From assembly GCA_947627745.1 (NCBI GenBank), contig CANQXH010000011.1:1-40257 (forward strand): 40,257 bases of DNA, in the 5' to 3' direction. Source of the DNA: an uncultured Oscillospiraceae bacterium (GTDB taxonomy: Bacteria; Bacillota; Clostridia; Oscillospirales; Oscillospiraceae). The notes below the pieces were generated by a model. It made no database searches and was not told where the DNA came from. It saw nothing but the letters and a program-made list of their open reading frames with translations. Positions 23,283-32,468 of this stretch are shown here, one piece after another. A program made the translations under genes and the position numbers. The stretch's first letter is position 1. Every line of letters starts with the position of its first letter.

Positions 23283-24653
23283 TTGGCTTCGCTAGTTGTA
23301 TGGATTGCCACATTAGTTGTATTACTGATAGTATGCAACATCTTTTCAAAAAAGGTTTTACTGACGCCACAGTTTTGCTATGTAGGGTGCTTCTTGCCAC
23401 AGGCGCTTTTTGCTATTACCCTTGCAACGAAATGGAACATCAATCTTAGCGTTGAAACTACGCTTGTACTGATAATTGGGACAACCTTGTTTGTTGCCGC
23501 CAGTATTTTTTTTAATTGGCTGTTATCGAGAAGAAAGGGAAATAAAGAAACACCGGTATTAGTTTCAAACAAACAGGATGAAATATGCATACCATTGAAA
23601 CAAAACATAGAAAGTTGGAAACTAATTGTCTTTCTATTGTTTCAAATTGTTGCGTCTATTATCTTTATCGCTTATGGTATCAATAGCCAGCCGGGAGCAA
23701 CTGTCCTTGAAAAATTGAGATACATTAATGACATTAATAAGTTTGGAAATATTGAGGACAAAATTACGTTTCCAATTTGGGTAAGCTGGCCTCGAACAAT
23801 TAGTTCATCTTCCACTTATTTAATTGGGTATTTTTTACTTCGTGGTATTGTATTCAAAGATAAGAAAAATAGAGTTTTACTGGTTTTTAATCTTCTCATT
23901 GGGTTTTTTAGCACCTTCTTATCGGGCGGACGCATACAGGCTGTCTCAGTAATAATTGCTTTAATTATACAAGCTTATTTTATCTGGGGCAGCGCTGTAA
24001 ATTGGGAGAAAAGAATTCCCTTGAGAGCAGTGCTTATAGTAACTGCTGTTTGTAGCTTTGTTTTGTTGGCTTTTCAGTGGACAGCGCAGTTCATTGGAAG
24101 AGGAAGCTCGTCTTCTATTATTGAATACCTTGGGGTTTATGTTGCTGCTCCATTAAGAAATCTAGATACTTTTGTTCGTCAAAGAAATTATGGGAATAGT
24201 ATCTCTAACTGGGAAACATTATTAACAGCAGTTAACAATATAGGAGAACTCTTTGGAATTGATAAATGGGTTCATCAACATGATTTACCATTTATATATG
24301 AAAACGGGCAAAATTTCGGTAATGTATATACATGCTATTATGATTATCTACATGATGGCGGGTATTTTGCGCTGGTTGGATTCGTATTGCTGGAAGCCTT
24401 TCTTATGCAAGCATTATTACATCGAGTTTTGAAAAACGCACATAAAAATAAAACAAATGTAAGCTTAGTCGTGTACTCATATTTAATGGCGGGTGTGGTT
24501 TTAAGCTTCTTTATGAATCGCTTTTATTCTATTGCTTTTTCAAGAACAATGATATATACTCTTATATGTTGGTGTCTCCTTAGCTGGTTTTTCACAGAGA
24601 TGCGTATTTCAAAATATATTCAGCTTATAAAGTCGAAGAGAAAGACTGATTGA
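23283..24653 (+). CDS. wzy: Oligosaccharide repeat-unit polymerase (Wzy-like)
   Basis: 456-residue integral membrane protein with roughly ten hydrophobic helices spread along the chain and a large extracytoplasmic loop in the second half (about 255-360). FLSGGRIQAVSVIIALIIQAYF and YYDYLHDGGYFALVGFVLLEAF resemble O-antigen/EPS polymerases, which join lipid-linked repeat units outside the membrane. TTG start at 23283 with GAGGTG seven bases upstream. The gene is visibly AT-richer than its neighbours, as Wzy genes often are, consistent with lateral exchange. It contains a T8 run (23516-23523). Assignment rests on topology and context because Wzy sequences are poorly conserved. Confidence 0.8.
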   Translation: MASLVVWIATLVVLLIVCNIFSKKVLLTPQFCYVGCFLPQALFAITLATKWNINLSVETTLVLIIGTTLFVAASIFFNWLLSRRKGNKETPVLVSNKQDEICIPLKQNIESWKLIVFLLFQIVASIIFIAYGINSQPGATVLEKLRYINDINKFGNIEDKITFPIWVSWPRTISSSSTYLIGYFLLRGIVFKDKKNRVLLVFNLLIGFFSTFLSGGRIQAVSVIIALIIQAYFIWGSAVNWEKRIPLRAVLIVTAVCSFVLLAFQWTAQFIGRGSSSSIIEYLGVYVAAPLRNLDTFVRQRNYGNSISNWETLLTAVNNIGELFGIDKWVHQHDLPFIYENGQNFGNVYTCYYDYLHDGGYFALVGFVLLEAFLMQALLHRVLKNAHKNKTNVSLVVYSYLMAGVVLSFFMNRFYSIAFSRTMIYTLICWCLLSWFFTEMRISKYIQLIKSKRKTD

Positions 24654-24761
24654 GTCGGGTGTGCTGATGTAAGCTGAATCCGCAAAGGGAGATATTCGGC
24701 TCTGGTTTCCGGCGAAGCGACCACCGAAGGCGTGACCAAACCACACGGGAGAGAAACTTTT

Positions 24762-25817
24762 ATGAAATTCAATTTGAAATCTCTGAAACAGCGCCTGAAA
24801 CAAAACGACTTTGTCAATATCGTCTACCGTATGCTAACCAATAAGGAATACAGAGGCTATTGTGCAGATTTCGGGCGCAACGGCAGGATTTTTCGTTTCG
24901 AGCATCCAGGTACTGAGAATCCCGAAGAAAAAATATACCTTATCCAGGATGGTGTCAGTTCTCAAGGAATGTTTTCACTAGTAACATGGACGTTACGTCG
25001 ATTGGAAGTGGCGGATAGATTCTGCTTTACTCCGGTGGTAGCATGGTCGGAGGATATACCGTATGCAGTTATGGGCTGCTCAAATCCCTTCTTGCTGTAC
25101 TTTCAACCGGTTTCCCAAATTTCTGTCGAATCCGCCGTCAAAAGTGCGGATGTAGCGTTTGCAAATAAATGGGACCGGGCATATGGCTCTACTGCGGATA
25201 GTTATGAATTCAGCCAGGATGAAATAAACCGTCTAGCGCGAATCTACAAAAAATACATGAGGCTACAGCCGGATCTTCAAGAAAGAATCGACTCTGAGGT
25301 CAGAGAACTGTTAGAAGCAACTTCCGGCAAGGTACTGGGCGTCCATGTACGCGGTGTGGATTGGCGCCAAAAAAAGATATATAACCACCCGATTGCAATT
25401 ACAGAGGAAGACTACCTACAGGTTGCCCGGGAGTTGATGAAGGAGCTTGGATATGAAAAGATCTTTCTGGCAACTGACGGCAACGGAACGATTGAGAAAT
25501 TCCGGGCGGAATTTGGAGATTGCCTGATTACTGCTCAGGCTGTGAGGGCTCCTGCGGATAGCGGCGCCTTGGCGATCTTTGACGAAAAAAACGACGGATA
25601 TCAAATGGGGTATGAAGTTCTGAGGGATGCATATGCTCTTGCGACCTGTGACTCCCTACTGTGTGGACTGTCCTATGTCAGTTACGGAGCGAGAATTATT
25701 CGTCAAGCACAGGGCTTGCCTTATGAAAAAGTTGTAGTTCTTAATAAGGGAAAGGCTGAAAACGGACAGTCGCCGCAGGCTGCTGAAAAGAAAGAGAGAA
25801 AATCCCTGCGTAAATGA
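24762..25817 (+). CDS. Fucosyltransferase-superfamily glycosyltransferase
   Basis: 351 residues. The motif LGVHVRGVDWR (HxRxxD) followed by IFLATDG and a C-terminal ATCDSLLCGLSYVSYGARI is the donor-binding layout of the GT11/GT23/GT65/GT68 fucosyltransferase clan, which uses GDP-sugars. A GDP-(6-deoxy)heptose donor made by the upstream genes would suit such an enzyme. Start 24762 (MKFNLKSLKQ) has GGGAGAG upstream; a GTG at 24732 is rejected. It is the only clear sugar-to-sugar glycosyltransferase in the cluster. The C terminus is a low-complexity, Lys/Glu-rich tail. Confidence 0.72.
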   Translation: MKFNLKSLKQRLKQNDFVNIVYRMLTNKEYRGYCADFGRNGRIFRFEHPGTENPEEKIYLIQDGVSSQGMFSLVTWTLRRLEVADRFCFTPVVAWSEDIPYAVMGCSNPFLLYFQPVSQISVESAVKSADVAFANKWDRAYGSTADSYEFSQDEINRLARIYKKYMRLQPDLQERIDSEVRELLEATSGKVLGVHVRGVDWRQKKIYNHPIAITEEDYLQVARELMKELGYEKIFLATDGNGTIEKFRAEFGDCLITAQAVRAPADSGALAIFDEKNDGYQMGYEVLRDAYALATCDSLLCGLSYVSYGARIIRQAQGLPYEKVVVLNKGKAENGQSPQAAEKKERKSLRK

Positions 25818-25847
25818 TAAAAGGGAAATGGGGCATTGGAATTAAAA

Positions 25848-27338
25848 ATGGAGAAAGATGCAAATCGGCATCCGACGCTTTGGGGAACAAAACTGCCGCT
25901 GAAAGTGAATATGCTGCTGAGTGCGGTCAAGGGCTTGATGAGCGTTCTGTTCCCGCTGATTTCCTTCCCCTATATCTCCCGGGTACTGGGAGTGGAGAAT
26001 GTCGGAAGGTATGACTTTGCCCACTCCATTATCAGTTATTTTCTGCTCATTGCTGGACTGGGAATCAGTAAGTACGCGATCCGGGAGGGCGCCGGAATCC
26101 GGGACCGGGAGGAATTTCCCCGCTTCGCCGACGAGATATTCACCATCAATGTGATCGCAACGGTGGTAGCCTATGCGCTGCTGGCTCTGGCAATGCTGCT
26201 CCCCAGACTGCGGGAATACCGGGCGCTGCTGGTGGTCCTCTCCATGCAGATCGCTTTTACGACCCTGGGCGTTGAGTGGCTTTATTCGATCTTTGAGGAT
26301 TATGTGTTTATCACTGTCCGCAGTGTATTGTTTCAGCTGCTGTCGCTGGTGCTGATGTTTGCATTTGTGCATACTTCAGATGATTTGCTGATTTATGCCG
26401 CCATCGTGACCTTGTCTGGAACGGGCGCGAACATATGGAATTTCTTCCACTCAAAACGCTATTGCAGGATCCGCTTAACCGGTAAAATTGACTGGAAGCG
26501 GCATATGAAGCCCATCTGGATCCTGTTTGGTATGAGCCTGACCGTTTCCATTTATGTTGCTTCAGACACAACGATTCTGGGCTTTCTGTGCGGAGAATAT
26601 ACAGTCGGCATCTACTCCGCTTCTGTAAAAGTATACACTGCTGCCAAGACGGTTCTGTCCGCTATTTTGGTGGTCTCCATCCCCAGACTCTCCTCTTTGC
26701 TGGGCAAGAAGGAGAAACAGGCGTTTGACCGGGAAGCCGTGGATATTTATTCCACCTTGCTGACTTTCGTGGTGCCCGCCATTATAGGGATCATTCTCCT
26801 GCGTAAGCAGATCATTTTACTGCTGTCTGGCAGCGCCTTTCTTCCCGCCACATCCTCGCTGGCCCTGCTGGCTGTTGCGCTCTTCTTTTGCATGGGCGCA
26901 TGGTTTTGGGGCCAGTGCATCATGGTCCCGCTGAAGATGGATACGCAGATTTTGCAGATCACGGTCATAAGCGCACTTGTGAATATCGCTTTGAATTTCG
27001 TGCTGATTCCGCTATGGAAGGAAAACGCCGCTGCGCTTACAACGATTTTAGCGGAGGGGATCTCTTTCTTTGGGTGCCGGTATTTTGGGCGAAAATATGT
27101 GTCCATCAAGGGAATTGGAACCATCATTGCCAAAGTTCTTGCCGGATGTATCGCGATCGCGGCCGTCTGCCTTTTCCTGCGGCTTCTTCTGCCGAATTTG
27201 CTGGCGTATACGATTTTGGCCGTACTAGTGTCGGTTATTGTATATTGCATTGTGGAAGTACTGCTTCGCAACCAGGTCATGGTGAATATCCTGCATAGCG
27301 TTCAGTCCCGTCTTCAGAAAAGCAAGAATCAACAATAG
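25848..27338 (+). CDS. wzx: Wzx-type repeat-unit flippase (MOP superfamily)
   Basis: 496-residue polytopic membrane protein with about 12-14 hydrophobic helices. FPLISFPYISRVLGVENVGRYDFAHSI near the N terminus is characteristic of polysaccharide transporters of the MOP superfamily, as are LGVEWLYSIFEDY and MVPLKMDTQILQITVISALVNIALNF. It would flip undecaprenyl-linked repeat units across the membrane for Wzy. The start is uncertain: ATG 25848 (MEKDANRHPTLWG) has a modest GGA, while TTG 25836 lies nearer AGGGAAATGGGG. The preceding gene ends 30 bases upstream. Confidence 0.92.
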   Translation: MEKDANRHPTLWGTKLPLKVNMLLSAVKGLMSVLFPLISFPYISRVLGVENVGRYDFAHSIISYFLLIAGLGISKYAIREGAGIRDREEFPRFADEIFTINVIATVVAYALLALAMLLPRLREYRALLVVLSMQIAFTTLGVEWLYSIFEDYVFITVRSVLFQLLSLVLMFAFVHTSDDLLIYAAIVTLSGTGANIWNFFHSKRYCRIRLTGKIDWKRHMKPIWILFGMSLTVSIYVASDTTILGFLCGEYTVGIYSASVKVYTAAKTVLSAILVVSIPRLSSLLGKKEKQAFDREAVDIYSTLLTFVVPAIIGIILLRKQIILLLSGSAFLPATSSLALLAVALFFCMGAWFWGQCIMVPLKMDTQILQITVISALVNIALNFVLIPLWKENAAALTTILAEGISFFGCRYFGRKYVSIKGIGTIIAKVLAGCIAIAAVCLFLRLLLPNLLAYTILAVLVSVIVYCIVEVLLRNQVMVNILHSVQSRLQKSKNQQ

Positions 27339-27372
27339 AAAAATAAACCTTTATTTTGAAGGGGATAAAGAA

Positions 27373-28680
27373 ATGACAAATCAACCTTCCGTCTATATTT
27401 CCTTCTCCACAGACATTCTCCACAGTGGGCACCTGGCGATTCTGAACAAAGCAGCCGCCCTGGGCCGTGTCACGGTTGGCGTGCTGGCCGACCGGGCGGT
27501 GGCCAGCTTTAAGCGGTACCCGCTGCTGCCGTTCAGTGAGCGCAAGGCCCTGTTTGAAAACTTAAAGGGCGTGGAGCGGGTCGTCTGCCAGGAGACGCTG
27601 AGCTATAAGGGCATCGTGGAGCAGCTCCACCCGGACATCGTGGTGCATGGGGACAACTGGAGCACCGGTTTTCAGAGCCCCATGCGGGCGGAACTCATTG
27701 AGCTCCTGAACGCATACGGCGGGAAATTGGTGGAGTTTCCCTATACGGAGAGCCCGGAGCTTCGCGCTATCGAGAGCCGGAGCCGTGCCGACGCCGCCAT
27801 TCCCGACGTGCGCCGGGGCCGGCTGAAAAAACTGCTGGACATGAAGGGCTTTGTCCGAATTTTGGAGGCCCACAGCGGCCTTTCCGGCCTGATCGCCGAG
27901 AACGCCGCTGTCTATCAGGAGGGTGCCGTCCGCTCTTACGACGGGATGTGGATCAGCTCCCTGTGCGACTCTACCATGAAGGGCAAGCCGGATATCGAGC
28001 TGGTGGACATGACCAGCCGGATCCAGACCATTAACGAGATCATGGATGTGACCACCAAACCCATTATTCTGGACGGGGACACCGGCGGCCTGACGGAGCA
28101 TTTCGTACATCACGTCCGCACCCTGGAGAGTATGGGCGTTTCCGCCATCATCATTGAGGATAAGACGGGTCTGAAAAAGAACAGCCTGTTCGGGACCGAG
28201 GTGGCCCAGACCCAGGACAGCGTGGAGAATTTCTGCGCCAAGATCGCCGCCGGGAAGCGGGCCCTGCGCACCCGGGAGTTTATGATTATCGCCCGGATCG
28301 AGAGCCTGATTCTGGAACGGGGGATGGAGGATGCGCTGACTCGGGCCCAGGCCTATGTCCAGGCGGGGGCGGACGCCATCATGATCCATAGCCGGCGAAA
28401 GGAACCGGACGAGATCTTCGAGTTTGTCGAAAAGTTTCGGGCGGCTGATGCCGCGACGCCCATTGTGGTGGTGCCGACCTCTTTTAATACGGTGACGGAG
28501 GAGGAATTTCAGGCCCGGGGCGTGAACATTGTGATCTATGCCAACCAGCTGATCCGCAGCGCCTTCCCCGCCATGATGGATACGGCGAAGAGCATTTTGG
28601 AGCATCACCGCGTCAAGGAAGCGGAGGATCACCTACTGCCCATCAGCAAAATATTGACATTGATCCCGGAAGAGCTGTAA
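27373..28680 (+). CDS. aepX: Phosphoenolpyruvate mutase fused to an N-terminal cytidylyltransferase (Fom1-like)
   Basis: 435 residues. Residues 1 to about 135 form a cytidylyltransferase domain (VYISFSTDILHSGHLAIL with HxGH at 17-20, VVHGDNW). The rest is PEP mutase of the isocitrate-lyase superfamily, with the diagnostic EDK-x5-NS motif at 262-271 (EDKTGLKKNS) and ILDGDTGG. PEP mutase makes the C-P bond, giving phosphonopyruvate. In fosfomycin producers the same fusion, Fom1, uses its N-terminal domain to turn 2-hydroxyethylphosphonate into the CMP adduct. Phosphonopyruvate decarboxylase and an Fe-alcohol dehydrogenase downstream complete that route here. AAGGGG precedes the ATG. The gene is GC-rich relative to the AT-rich gene that follows. 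Confidence 0.93.
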   Translation: MTNQPSVYISFSTDILHSGHLAILNKAAALGRVTVGVLADRAVASFKRYPLLPFSERKALFENLKGVERVVCQETLSYKGIVEQLHPDIVVHGDNWSTGFQSPMRAELIELLNAYGGKLVEFPYTESPELRAIESRSRADAAIPDVRRGRLKKLLDMKGFVRILEAHSGLSGLIAENAAVYQEGAVRSYDGMWISSLCDSTMKGKPDIELVDMTSRIQTINEIMDVTTKPIILDGDTGGLTEHFVHHVRTLESMGVSAIIIEDKTGLKKNSLFGTEVAQTQDSVENFCAKIAAGKRALRTREFMIIARIESLILERGMEDALTRAQAYVQAGADAIMIHSRRKEPDEIFEFVEKFRAADAATPIVVVPTSFNTVTEEEFQARGVNIVIYANQLIRSAFPAMMDTAKSILEHHRVKEAEDHLLPISKILTLIPEEL

Positions 28681-28735
28681 GCCGAAAAGCATTTTTAGAA
28701 AAGAACAATAACTGTCTAAGGATGGAGAAAGCAAT

Positions 28736-29764
28736 ATGGGGAAAATAGGTCTGCTCGATTGTACACTAAGAGACGGGGGCAATGTAAATAATTGCTTGTT
28801 CGGAGCTGAAAACATAAATGATATTATTAGCGGCCTTATTGATACGGGGGTCAATATCATTGAGATCGGTTTTTTACGCGATGAGACGTATAATCCGGAT
28901 AGATCCGTTTACGCGCACAGAGAGGACATTGAGTCCGTTTTACAAAACGTAAGATATAACAATCAAAAAGTAAGATTTGCTGTCATGATAGAACAACAGG
29001 AAACCGTTGAGAAAACCTTTCCGCTTAAAAAGGTTGCAGCATTAAAGGATTGTGGGATAGATCTAATAAGAGTAACCGCATGGGAACGGTTGCTTGAAGA
29101 ACATCTTGAATATTGCAAAAAAGTCTCGGATATGGGTATAAAAATATCTGTTCAACCAACAAATGTGTCAGACTACACAGATGAAAGATTCATCAAACTG
29201 TTGGAAATGGTCAATGAGATACATCCATATTCATTTTATATTGTTGATACTTTTGGAACTGAACTTCCGGGGAAAGTGCGACATTTAGCAGATATGGCGG
29301 ACAAAATTTTATTGCCGGATATTATTCTCGGCTATCATGGACATAACAATAAAATGCAAAGTTTAGCGTGTCTTGAAGCCATTCTGGGAATGAATATGCG
29401 CAGAGACTTATTGTGCGACGCAAGTATTGGGGGAATGGGAAAAGGTCCAGGAAATCTTCAGACTGAGGTTGCTGCGGATGTGCTTAATGTAGAAAGAAAT
29501 GGAGATTATAATGTTGAAAGGTTATTCAGCATATATGAAAAGAACGTGGCGAGGTTTAATGAGGAAACGCCATGGGGATATTCGCTCTATTATTTTATTG
29601 GGAGTCATAATTTAGCTACACAGAATTATGCATCCTATTTCAAAAGAATGGGTTACGGAGAGGAACTATTTTCAACATTTGTAAAAAGTTTAAATATAAG
29701 AGAGAAAGGCTATTTCCGCAAGGACTTTACAGAAAATCGCTTAAAGGAGTTAGGACTAAAATGA
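28736..29764 (+). CDS. HMGL/DRE-TIM aldolase, 4-hydroxy-2-oxovalerate-aldolase-like
   Basis: 342 residues. The N-terminal LLDCTLRDGGNVNN contains the catalytic Arg12-Asp13, and GYHGHNN contains the metal ligands His201 and His203. ASIGGMGKGPGN completes the DRE-TIM metallolyase pattern. Relatives cleave or form C-C bonds with pyruvate or acetyl-CoA. It begins 55 bases after the PEP mutase gene and overlaps the next gene by four bases, so it belongs to the phosphonate operon. A condensation of pyruvate with phosphonoacetaldehyde, by analogy with acetaldehyde in 4-hydroxy-2-oxovalerate aldolase, is my inference. The gene is strikingly AT-rich compared with both flanking stretches. Confidence 0.85.
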   Translation: MGKIGLLDCTLRDGGNVNNCLFGAENINDIISGLIDTGVNIIEIGFLRDETYNPDRSVYAHREDIESVLQNVRYNNQKVRFAVMIEQQETVEKTFPLKKVAALKDCGIDLIRVTAWERLLEEHLEYCKKVSDMGIKISVQPTNVSDYTDERFIKLLEMVNEIHPYSFYIVDTFGTELPGKVRHLADMADKILLPDIILGYHGHNNKMQSLACLEAILGMNMRRDLLCDASIGGMGKGPGNLQTEVAADVLNVERNGDYNVERLFSIYEKNVARFNEETPWGYSLYYFIGSHNLATQNYASYFKRMGYGEELFSTFVKSLNIREKGYFRKDFTENRLKELGLK

Positions 29765-31359
29765 AGGTTTCGGATTACATCGTCAGGGCCCTGGAAAAAG
29801 AGAACATCACAGATGTTTTTGGGATTCCAGGCGTCGGCTGCGGTCACTTTACCGATTCTCTAAAAAAGTCCAGCATCCGAAACCATATCACATATCATGA
29901 ACAGGGCGCGGCATTTGCGGCCTGCGCCTACGGACAGGCTACAAAAAATATCGGGGTCGCATACGCAACAGCTGGGCCGGGCGCGACCAATCTGCTGACT
30001 GGAATTGCCAATGCCTATGTCGACTCGGTACCAGCGCTCTATCTTGTAGGCGATAAGGATTCGGACACGCTTCGAGGCAACTTAAAAATCCGGCAAAAGG
30101 CTTCCCAAGAGGTGGGCATTGTCGGGATGGCGCACCCTGTGACGAAGTGGAGCTATCAGATTCAAAATGCCGGGGAAGTGCGCTTTGCTCTTGAGAAAGC
30201 GCTTTACATTGCCAGGAACGGCAGGCCGGGGCCGGTATTGCTGGACATCCCCAGCGATATCCAACGGGCAGAATATGAAGACCAGAGCGGTTTCATTTCG
30301 GAGCCTGAAACAGGTTATCATGTGGATGAAATAACCACAGCCCTTCGGCGGTCTTCCCGCCCGCTGTTCCTTGTGGGAGGAGGCGCGAAGCAGGCGGGTC
30401 TGATAGAGGATTTAAAAACGATCTCTGCCCGCTGCGGCATCCCGGTTGCCGCGACCATTGTATGCGACGATGAACTGTTCGGATATGAAAACTATATTGG
30501 CTTTTTGGGGATCGACGGGGATCCTGGCGCCAATCAAGCGGTTGCCTCTTGCGATTTGCTGGTTTGTTTCGGCGCCAGGCTGAATTTGAAAGAAGTTGGT
30601 AAGAACCGGAATGACTTCGCTTCCCAAGCCCATATTATCCGGATCGATGTGGACCCGGCGGAGCTGGAGTATCAAATTGGCTCCGAAAAGGCGGTCCATG
30701 CCGACCTGAAAGCGGTTATTCCGGCCCTTCTGGCACATGCTACAGAAATCGGGGAAAAAGACGCTTGGGTGTGCGGTAGCATTCGGAGAAATGACGGTGC
30801 TTCGACTTCCAACAGCGCGGCATTCCAGCTGGTCACGGAGGTAGCTTCCAAGATCCCTGAGAATGTGGATATATCTGTCGGGATCGGCAGCCATAGAAGG
30901 TGGTTCCTTTCCGGCAGGATGGTCAAAACGGGCTGGCGGATCTTTCAGTCGGCGGGCTTGGCTTCCATGGGCTACGCTCTGCCGGCAGCGATCGGTGTTC
31001 ACTTTGCATCGGGCCGGCCGGTAGTCTGCGTGGACGGAGATGGCGGGCTACTGATGAATGTCCAGGAATTGCAACTTATTCGCCGGGAACAACTTCCAAT
31101 CACGGTGGTGGTCTGCAATAATCGGTGCCTTGGCGAGATCATGGAATTCCAAAAGAAAATTTTCAACAAGAATTATATGGGCACCACCGAGGAAACCGGA
31201 TATTTATCAGCGGATTTCGAGGCAATCGCCGCGGCTTTTCACCTCGCGTACCGAAAAGTGGTGTCCACGGCGGATCTAGAAGCTTTAGAATTCAATTTTA
31301 CAAGGCCGGAGCTGATCGAATTGCTTCTGCCGACCAATATTGAGAGGGAAACGTCATGA
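29761..31359 (+). CDS. Acetolactate-synthase-like thiamine-diphosphate enzyme
   Basis: 532 residues with the full three-domain layout of the acetohydroxyacid synthase/pyruvate decarboxylase family. YHEQGAAFAACAYGQA contains the catalytic Glu47, TAGPGATNLLTGIANAY follows, and the ThDP/Mg motif GDGG (426-429) ends in CNN about 25 residues later. Such enzymes decarboxylate 2-keto acids and may ligate the resulting unit to an acceptor, as YerE does on sugars. It is wedged between the aldolase and the Fe-alcohol dehydrogenase by ATGA overlaps on both sides. It could process a keto-acid product of the aldolase, but the true substrate is unknown. It is not a plain branched-chain biosynthesis gene, since no ilvN, ilvC or leu genes surround it. 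Confidence 0.85.
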   Translation: MKVSDYIVRALEKENITDVFGIPGVGCGHFTDSLKKSSIRNHITYHEQGAAFAACAYGQATKNIGVAYATAGPGATNLLTGIANAYVDSVPALYLVGDKDSDTLRGNLKIRQKASQEVGIVGMAHPVTKWSYQIQNAGEVRFALEKALYIARNGRPGPVLLDIPSDIQRAEYEDQSGFISEPETGYHVDEITTALRRSSRPLFLVGGGAKQAGLIEDLKTISARCGIPVAATIVCDDELFGYENYIGFLGIDGDPGANQAVASCDLLVCFGARLNLKEVGKNRNDFASQAHIIRIDVDPAELEYQIGSEKAVHADLKAVIPALLAHATEIGEKDAWVCGSIRRNDGASTSNSAAFQLVTEVASKIPENVDISVGIGSHRRWFLSGRMVKTGWRIFQSAGLASMGYALPAAIGVHFASGRPVVCVDGDGGLLMNVQELQLIRREQLPITVVVCNNRCLGEIMEFQKKIFNKNYMGTTEETGYLSADFEAIAAAFHLAYRKVVSTADLEALEFNFTRPELIELLLPTNIERETS

Positions 31360-32456
31360 AGCTGTACAATCCAACCAAAGTATATTTTGAAAAGGATTGT
31401 GCCGTGAACCACGGGAGGGAAATAACAGGCAGGCATATTCTGATTCTGACTGGCCGGAATTCTGCCAAAGCGAATCATTCCCTGGATGATGTTCTTGCCG
31501 GGATTGGCCCTGGGGTAGAGGTATCGGTCTTTGATGAAGTAGAATCCGATCCGACGATTGAAACCGTCGTAAGAGCTGCAGCACAGAATCGGGCCGCTGG
31601 GATTGATTTCTGCGTTGGTGTAGGCGGTGGTTCCGCGATCGACGCGGCAAAAGCTGTGGCGGTCCTGCTGGCAAACGAGGAAAACGCGGATTTGGAAAAG
31701 CTGTTCTACGCGGACCGGAACGCTGTCCATCTTCCCATTGCGGCTGTACCTACTACTTGCGGAACTGGTTCGGAGGTGACTCCGTTTTCGGTTTTGACAG
31801 ATTCTGCGCAAGGTACAAAGAGAACAATTTTTTCCCAGCTCTATCCTCAACTGGCTCTGGTAGATCCAAAGTATTTGGAAACAATTCCCTATCGAACATG
31901 CGTTTCTACCTGCGTTGATGCGCTGGCCCACCTGATCGAGGCGTATATGACTACGCGGGCGAACAATTACAACCGATTTTACAGCATCACGGGGCTGCGC
32001 TTGTTCCGGGAATTTAAGGACTTCCTGAAAGGTCCAGAGTATTTTGAGCGGATCGACGACGCGGTCCGGGAAAAGATGATGGCCTGCGCGATGTTTGGAG
32101 GCTATGCGATTGCCACGAATGGATCCGGACTCCCTCATGGGCTGGCCAATTCCATTACTCATGAGCTGCAGCTCGCCCACGGCAGGTCGGTGATTTTGTT
32201 TATCCCCGGTTTTTTGCGGTATTACCAGGACCAGACCGTGGTAGCCGAGATCCTGAAGCTGCTGGGCTACCAGTGCGTGGACGAATTGGAAGATGATTTG
32301 TACGCTATATTAGGCTGCGTCCCGGTACCTGTGGACCTTTGGAACCGGGAAATTGATAAAATGCTCTCTAATGCGCACAAGCTGTCCAGTTATCCGTTCC
32401 AGATGACCGAGGATATTTTGAGACGCTATCCCGGGAAACTGTTTCGCTGCATATAA
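31356..32456 (+). CDS. Iron-containing alcohol dehydrogenase, probable phosphonoacetaldehyde reductase
   Basis: 366-residue group III alcohol dehydrogenase: GVGGGSAIDAAKAVAVL, AAVPTTCGTGSEVTPFSV, and metal ligands in STCVDALAHLIEAY, GLPHGLANSITHELQLAHG. Homologues in phosphonate pathways (FomC, DhpG, PhpC) reduce phosphonoacetaldehyde to 2-hydroxyethylphosphonate. Its place two genes before phosphonopyruvate decarboxylase, which makes that aldehyde, supports this role. The ATG overlaps the previous stop (ATGA), with GAGAGGG upstream. An aldehyde from the preceding ThDP enzyme is an alternative substrate. Confidence 0.87.
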   Translation: MKLYNPTKVYFEKDCAVNHGREITGRHILILTGRNSAKANHSLDDVLAGIGPGVEVSVFDEVESDPTIETVVRAAAQNRAAGIDFCVGVGGGSAIDAAKAVAVLLANEENADLEKLFYADRNAVHLPIAAVPTTCGTGSEVTPFSVLTDSAQGTKRTIFSQLYPQLALVDPKYLETIPYRTCVSTCVDALAHLIEAYMTTRANNYNRFYSITGLRLFREFKDFLKGPEYFERIDDAVREKMMACAMFGGYAIATNGSGLPHGLANSITHELQLAHGRSVILFIPGFLRYYQDQTVVAEILKLLGYQCVDELEDDLYAILGCVPVPVDLWNREIDKMLSNAHKLSSYPFQMTEDILRRYPGKLFRCI

Positions 32457-32468
32457 GGAGGAATCGAA

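Noticed and set aside
23516-23523. T8 run in the Wzy gene as a phase-variation tract
   Set aside because: It falls on Ile-Phe-Phe codons in a strongly AT-rich gene, where such runs arise by composition.
27340-27357. AT-only palindrome (AAAATAAA/TTTATTTT) between wzx and the PEP mutase gene as a terminator or operator
   Set aside because: A two-base loop and no GC pairs make a stable hairpin unlikely; there is no other support.
29761-31359. Branched-chain amino-acid acetolactate synthase
   Set aside because: No regulatory subunit or ilv/leu neighbours, and it is translationally locked into the phosphonate operon.
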